From Pseudorhodoplanes sp. (GTDB lineage Bacteria > Pseudomonadota > Alphaproteobacteria > Rhizobiales > Xanthobacteraceae), in contig WBUW01000105.1 of the NCBI GenBank assembly GCA_008933495.1, positions 1-8,424 of the forward strand: 8,424 nucleotides of DNA. The letters run 5' to 3'. A program made the translations under genes and the position numbers. Shown here piece by piece: positions 5,107 through 8,424 of this stretch (the first letter of the stretch is position 1; each line of letters opens with the position of its first letter). The notes under the pieces are model-generated. The model did no database searches, was not told where the DNA came from, and saw nothing but the letters and a program-made list of their open reading frames with translations.

Positions 5107-7428
5107 TCAGAACCGCGCCTTCACGCCGCCGAAATAGCCGCGTCCGTCGCCGGGCAGGAACGCGGCCTGGTCGGGCCGCGCCTGATCGACGATCAGCGTC
5201 GACGACGCATAGTTTTCGTTGAACAGGTTGGTGATCTCGCCGAACACCGCGTAGGTGTCGTTGATGCGGTATTCGGTGCGCACATCGACGACCGCATAGG
5301 GATCGGCGAACAGCGAATTCATGTTGTCGACCGGCGTGCGCTCGGCAATCCAGCGCACGGCGCCCTGCAGCTTCCATTGCTCGGTGGCCTGGAATTGCAG
5401 CAGCGCGTTGATCAGGTGGCGCGGCGCGCCGGCGAGCCGGTTGTTGCCGCGGATCGGATCGTTGTCGAAGTAGAATTCCTGATAGGTGTAGGCGACGCGC
5501 GCCGAAAGCCGGTCTGTCAGCTTGACGCCCGCGGCAAGCTCGACGCCAAGATGCGTGGTCTTGTCGGCGTTGATGGCGCCGAGCGACGCGCCGCTGGTAT
5601 CGCGCAGGCTGAGCAGCTCGTTGTCGATCCAGGAATAATAGGCGACCAGATCCCACGAATAGCGGTCGGTGCGGCCGCGCCAGCCGCCTTCCACGGTGGT
5701 CGCGGTCTGTGCCTTCAGGTCGGGGGTCAGGAACAGGGCGTTACGCGTGGGATTGCTGGGATCGCGGCCCGGGCTGCTGTTCGGCGTGCCGTTCACCGTG
5801 GCCAGCAGGTCGTCGTGGGTGGGCGGCTCGAAGCTGCGGCTGACGGCGGCGAAATAGGTCTGCATCGCGTCGGGCCGCAACGACAGCGCCAGGCTCGGCG
5901 TCCAGCCGTCATAGGAGCGCGCATAGGTCGTGCTCTGCGTGGCGGTGTTGCCGCTATTCTGCAGCACGTAGGGGTTGTTTGCGAAGAACTGCACCCAGGG
6001 CCGGGTCCCGAGGCTGTAGGTGTCGAAATTCGAGCGCGTGGCGTGCGAATAGGCGATCGCCGGAGAGAGCGTCAGCACCGGGTTGAGCGGAACGTTCAGG
6101 CCGGCATTCAGCGACAGCGTGGTCGCCTCCAGGTCGCTCTCGCCGAACTTCGCGCCGGTCACCCCGCCGGGCATGTTGATGTAGTTCTCGCGGCTCGCCG
6201 AGCCGGCCGAGAACTGCGCGGTGGTCTCGAACAGCGGCAGCACGGCCGCGTTCGGATTGAAGGCGTAGCGCAGCGAGCCGGTGAAGTCGCCGCCTTCGGT
6301 CACGCGGATGCCCGAGGAGATCGGAAAGCGGAAGGTGTCGTCGGTATAGCTGTAGCCGGCGGCGATATCGATGAGGTGCACGCCGCTCGTTGCGGTGGTG
6401 CGGAAGCCGGTGAGGAACTGGCTGGCGTCGCGCCGTGGCTTGTCGCGCAGCACATTGGGACCGGGATTGATCGCGCCGCCGGCAACGGGGACCGGACCGC
6501 CGTGGACCTGGCGCGGATTGGTCTGCAGCGCGCTCTTGGTCAGCGGGCCGGCAACATCGAAGCCGAGATCGGTATAGCCGGCGAAAAAGCGTGTGCTCAC
6601 ATTTTCCGAATGTTTGACGCCGAAATTGGCGCTGACACTCGTGCGTTCGGAGCTGTTGTAGTCGCGGAAGCCGTCGCGGTGGTTGGTGTCGAACTGGACC
6701 AGGCCGTCGACATTGCCCTTCCTGAAGCCGGCCTGTCCGCTGCCGTTGATCTGGCCGAAGCTGCCGCCGCTCGCCGACAGGCGCACGCCCGGTTGCGTCG
6801 AGCCGGTCGGGGAGACGAAGTTGAGCGCGCCGCCGAGCACCGTGGCGCCGAGGCGGTTTGCCATGTAACCGCGATAGACTTCGATCGCCTCCGCCTGCTG
6901 CGGATTGGCGAAGCCGACAATATAGGAGCCGTCGGCGCGGTTGATCGGCAGGCCGTTCTGCAGCATCAGCACGCCGCGCTCGACCGGATTCTGCTGCAGG
7001 CCGGAGCCGCGGATCTGGATGCGCGGCTGGTCGTTGCCGCCGAAGAAGCTCTGCACGACCACACCGGGCACGCCGGCGAGCGCATTTGCGACGGTCGGGT
7101 TTGCGGTGTTGGCGTAATCCTGCTGCGGCACCAGCGCAACACCGCCCGGCAGGGCGTCGAAGCGCTCCTGCACGCTCGCGGTCGACGGTGTGGTCGCTGC
7201 CGGCGCCGTTCCCGAAGTGGCCGGCGCGCGGCCGGCCGTCCGCTGCGCTTCAATCACGATCGGGTCGAGCGTGATGGTGGCGCCCGGAGTGGCGGACTGC
7301 GCGCGCGCCGTGCCGGGCTGGACGGCGAGCAGAGGCAGCAGGGCGACTCCGGTCATCAACCACAGATCTGCATGACGTGATGCGCGGTGCGCGGTGTTCG
7401 TGCGGACGAATTCGTTTCGATTGTACAT
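5107..7428 (-). CDS. TonB-dependent outer-membrane receptor (FecA/siderophore-receptor-like)
   Basis: Outer-membrane active transporter of 773 aa, driven by TonB-ExbB-ExbD (not in this window). A hydrophobic signal peptide covers about residues 20-43, with likely cleavage near ARAQSA. DPIVIEA (about 55-61) is a good TonB box. The plug domain (about 88-206) contains VANALAGVPGVVV, RIQIRGSG (136-143), VERGVLMLQNGLPI and GYMANRLGATVLGGALNF. The rest is a beta-barrel with aromatic-rich strands, ending in GYFGGVKARF with the C-terminal Phe expected for outer-membrane assembly. The ATG at 7428 is chosen because the signal peptide starts there and GGGGG lies seven bases upstream; the frame stays open to 7566, but that start would sit inside the FNR-type box. 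No cysteine and few methionines are visible, which argues against an OprC-type copper receptor. Ligand unknown; candidates include a metal chelate or a cofactor. A ferric siderophore is not excluded, although I see no Fur or Irr-type box upstream. Confidence 0.93.
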   Translation of the reverse strand: MYNRNEFVRTNTAHRASRHADLWLMTGVALLPLLAVQPGTARAQSATPGATITLDPIVIEAQRTAGRAPATSGTAPAATTPSTASVQERFDALPGGVALVPQQDYANTANPTVANALAGVPGVVVQSFFGGNDQPRIQIRGSGLQQNPVERGVLMLQNGLPINRADGSYIVGFANPQQAEAIEVYRGYMANRLGATVLGGALNFVSPTGSTQPGVRLSASGGSFGQINGSGQAGFRKGNVDGLVQFDTNHRDGFRDYNSSERTSVSANFGVKHSENVSTRFFAGYTDLGFDVAGPLTKSALQTNPRQVHGGPVPVAGGAINPGPNVLRDKPRRDASQFLTGFRTTATSGVHLIDIAAGYSYTDDTFRFPISSGIRVTEGGDFTGSLRYAFNPNAAVLPLFETTAQFSAGSASRENYINMPGGVTGAKFGESDLEATTLSLNAGLNVPLNPVLTLSPAIAYSHATRSNFDTYSLGTRPWVQFFANNPYVLQNSGNTATQSTTYARSYDGWTPSLALSLRPDAMQTYFAAVSRSFEPPTHDDLLATVNGTPNSSPGRDPSNPTRNALFLTPDLKAQTATTVEGGWRGRTDRYSWDLVAYYSWIDNELLSLRDTSGASLGAINADKTTHLGVELAAGVKLTDRLSARVAYTYQEFYFDNDPIRGNNRLAGAPRHLINALLQFQATEQWKLQGAVRWIAERTPVDNMNSLFADPYAVVDVRTEYRINDTYAVFGEITNLFNENYASSTLIVDQARPDQAAFLPGDGRGYFGGVKARF

Positions 7429-7451
7429 GCCGGTGCCCCCAGTTACCTGTT

Positions 7452-7474
7452 GCGATCGCCGGACCGGCAATCGC
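7452..7474. repeat. Near-perfect GC-rich dyad in the receptor leader, next to a T8/A8 tract
   Basis: GCGATCGCCGG (7452-7462) and CCGGCAATCGC (7464-7474) pair over 11 positions with one mismatch around one central base. On the + strand the dyad is followed after six bases by eight T (7481-7488), the form of an intrinsic terminator, yet no + strand gene ends here. On the minus strand it would be a hairpin in the receptor mRNA leader, ending about 12 bases before the GGGGG ribosome site. It may act as an antisense terminator, a leader structure or a protein binding site. Confidence 0.45.
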
Positions 7475-7525
7475 GCGTGGTTTTTTTTGATCTGGATGGC
7501 AAACGGGCTGTCTTGATCGCGGCGA

Positions 7526-7536
7526 AGCCTAGTAAA
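7526..7536 (-). promoter_or_regulatory. Candidate -10 region of the receptor operon
   Basis: The minus strand reads TTTACTAGGCT. TAGGCT (7531-7526) keeps the three most important -10 positions (T, A, final T) and would put the centre of the FNR-type box at -40.5, close to the -41.5 typical of class II activation. TTTACT (7536-7531) is an alternative, giving -35.5. The predicted leader would be about 90 bases long. The spacing is suggestive but the hexamers are weak, as expected for an activator-dependent promoter. Confidence 0.35.
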
Positions 7537-7552
7537 GCATCTTGTGCACCGC

Positions 7553-7566
7553 TTGACTTCGGTCAA
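7553..7566. promoter_or_regulatory. FNR/NnrR/DNR-type activator box TTGACTTCGGTCAA
   Basis: A perfect palindrome TTGAC-N4-GTCAA, matching the TTGAY-N4-RTCAA pattern bound by FNR/CRP-superfamily regulators such as FNR, FixK, NnrR and DNR. It stands 125 bases upstream of the receptor ATG and about 29 bases from a -10-like TAGGCT, the arrangement expected of an activator site. NnrS genes are known members of NnrR/DNR/NsrR regulons, so the site agrees with the operon content. Which family member binds cannot be told from the box; oxygen and nitrogen-oxide sensors share it. Confidence 0.65.
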
Positions 7567-7696
7567 TGAATGGCTGCGTTGCAGTTAGATGGGACCAGAA
7601 AGTCACAACGCCCGCAGTCTGGAAGCTCGATAAAGTGCGCAACAATTCGCTGCACGCACGATCGGAATCACACTCTTTCGATGCATTCCAATCTGC

Positions 7697-7730
7697 AAGC
7701 GTTTGCTCGCACGCGTGCGGCAAATTGCTT
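7697..7730 (-). terminator. Long imperfect hairpin downstream of nadC; possible terminator
   Basis: AAGC, TTTGC and CGCACG (7697-7713) pair with CGTGCG, GCAAA and GCTT (7714-7730), giving 15 base pairs interrupted by one bulged T (7707) and a G/TT internal loop. The self-complementary centre ACGCGT leaves a very small loop. It starts about 31 bases after the nadC stop, where a terminator would be expected, but no U-run follows on the minus strand. It would separate nadC transcription from the receptor promoter. A DNA-binding site is the alternative. Confidence 0.4.
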
Positions 7731-7761
7731 CATGCGCCGCCGGCGTACACAACGCCGCATG

Positions 7762-8424
7762 CTACATTGCGATATCGAGGCCGATGTCGAGATTTTGCGC
7801 CGAATGGGTGAGCGCGCCGGATGACAGATAATCGACGCCGGTGGCCGCAATCCGTGCGGCGGTGTCGTGCGAAATGTTGCCCGAGGCTTCGATCACCAGC
7901 CGGCCGGCGGCCAGCGCGACCGCGGCTTTCATGTCGGCCACGCTCATGTTGTCGAGCAGCACGACATCGGCGAGGCCGGTGGCGAGCACTTCGCGCAACT
8001 GGTCGAGCGTGTCGACCTCGATCTCGATCTTGACGAGATGGCCGGCGGCGGCGCGCGCGCCTGCGAGCGCGGCCCGGATGCCGCCGGCGACCGCGATATG
8101 GTTGTCCTTGATCAGGATCGCGTCGTCGAGGCCGAAACGGTGGTTGAAGCCGCCGCCGCAGCGCACCGCATACTTCTGCAGCGCGCGCAGGCCGGGCGCG
8201 GTCTTGCGCGTGTCGGTGACGCGCGCCTTGGTGCCGGCGACCTTCGCGACAAGGGCGGCGGTGGCGGTGGCGATGCCGGAAAGATGGCCGGCGAAATTGA
8301 GCGCGGTGCGCTCGGCCGAGAGAATGGCGCGCGCAGAGCCCGACAGCGTCATCAGCGCGGTGCCGGCCGGCACGCTGTCGCCGTCGCAGGTCTGGGCCAG
8401 GATTTCGACGGCGGGATCGAGCCT
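7762..8424 (-). CDS. nadC: Nicotinate-nucleotide diphosphorylase (carboxylating), NadC; N-terminus outside window
   Basis: Quinolinate phosphoribosyltransferase: converts quinolinate and PRPP to nicotinate mononucleotide, CO2 and pyrophosphate, the third step of de novo NAD synthesis, in the cytoplasm. The visible part is 220 residues of a protein normally about 280 long; the frame runs through the right edge, so about 60 N-terminal residues are missing. Signatures in order are ERTALNFAGHLSGIAT, DTRKTAPGLRALQKYAV (with Arg and Lys residues that bind quinolinate and phosphate in the family), the near-invariant GGGFNHRFGLDDAILIKDNH, KIEIEVDTLDQL, DVVLLDNM, VIEASGNI and GVDYLSSGALTHSA. nadA and nadB often lie upstream, which here would be beyond the right edge. 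It shares the strand with the receptor operon but is 333 bases away from it and is functionally unrelated. Confidence 0.97.
   Translation of the reverse strand, partial: RLDPAVEILAQTCDGDSVPAGTALMTLSGSARAILSAERTALNFAGHLSGIATATAALVAKVAGTKARVTDTRKTAPGLRALQKYAVRCGGGFNHRFGLDDAILIKDNHIAVAGGIRAALAGARAAAGHLVKIEIEVDTLDQLREVLATGLADVVLLDNMSVADMKAAVALAAGRLVIEASGNISHDTAARIAATGVDYLSSGALTHSAQNLDIGLDIAM

Larger units (their letters stand above)
7429..7761. other. Noncoding region between nadC and the receptor gene
   Basis: These 333 bases are visibly less GC-rich than the flanking genes and carry no credible protein gene: short open frames have no ribosome site or recognisable domain. From the nadC end to the receptor end it holds a long imperfect hairpin (7697-7730), a stretch of about 130 bases in which I see nothing clear, an FNR-type box (7553-7566), a -10-like element (about 7526-7536), an A8 tract on the minus strand (7481-7488) and a GC-rich dyad (7452-7474). 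The region therefore looks like a promoter and leader for the receptor operon. Confidence 0.75.

Noticed and set aside
5377..7380. A 667-codon open frame on the + strand opposite the receptor gene
   Set aside because: It is a GC-driven antisense shadow: no recognisable domain and a monotonous Arg/Ala/Gly/Val composition, while the minus strand has a full plug, barrel and signal peptide.
5107..7428. Receptor as an OprC/NosA-type copper receptor, suggested by the NnrS neighbour
   Set aside because: Few methionines, no visible cysteines and no His/Met-rich motif; the plug looks more FecA-like. A copper or other metal chelate as ligand remains possible, but a specific name is not justified.
7487..7520. 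TTGATC occurrences (about 7487 and 7513) as further FNR-type boxes
   Set aside because: Only one half-site matches; the second half (ATCAA-like at the right spacing) is absent in each case.
7429..7566. N-terminal extension of the receptor to TTG 7566
   Set aside because: It would start inside the FNR-type palindrome and place 46 charged residues before a normal signal peptide.
7566..7824. Short + strand frames near the receptor promoter as small genes
   Set aside because: No ribosome site, no domain, two competing frames of similar length, and partial overlap with the nadC 3' end.
1..8424. CRISPR array, tRNA or rRNA gene, insertion sequence or prophage gene
   Set aside because: No regularly spaced direct repeats, tRNA-like cloverleaf, rRNA motif or transposase/integrase coding sequence was seen on either strand.

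Overview
The window is GC-rich with almost no gaps between genes. It looks like an alphaproteobacterial chromosome, most likely Hyphomicrobiales (Bradyrhizobium/Rhodopseudomonas/Xanthobacteraceae type). The reasons are the codon bias, the SleB-type hydrolase with an Ala/Pro-rich N-terminus, and a palindromic repeat at 1183-1284 that resembles, from memory, a repeat common in that group. No taxonomic marker gene is present, so this placement is an inference.

Layout. At the left edge, on the + strand, is the 3' part of a cell wall hydrolase (ends 1186). It converges on a minus-strand block of five genes. In transcription order these are a TonB-dependent outer-membrane receptor (7428-5107), a periplasmic substrate-binding protein (5022-4054), an inner-membrane permease (4057-3239), an ATPase (3242-2502) of the nitrate/sulfonate/taurine ABC family, and an NnrS-family membrane protein (2505-1222). 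The last four genes overlap by 4 bases at every junction (GTGA, GTGA, TTGA), which suggests translational coupling. An 85-base gap with several hairpins separates the receptor from the substrate-binding gene. At the right edge, also on the minus strand, is the 3' part of nadC (8424-7762), separated from the receptor by 333 noncoding bases.

How the genes may work together. The receptor, binding protein, permease and ATPase form a complete route from outside the cell to the cytoplasm for one ligand, which the sequence does not identify. NnrS, a haem/copper membrane protein family tied to nitric oxide stress and denitrification regulons, is translated from the same message. A perfect FNR/NnrR/DNR-type box, TTGACTTCGGTCAA (7553-7566), lies 125 bases upstream of the receptor start, with a -10-like element at about the right distance. 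The simplest reading is an uptake operon switched on by low oxygen or nitrogen oxides, perhaps for a metal complex or cofactor needed in anaerobic respiration. That combination is the most interesting feature of the window.

The 3' ends of the convergent pair are also unusual. Both stop codons lie in the arms of one 13-bp inverted repeat, and the last ~20 residues of NnrS are encoded by the adjoining palindromic repeat.
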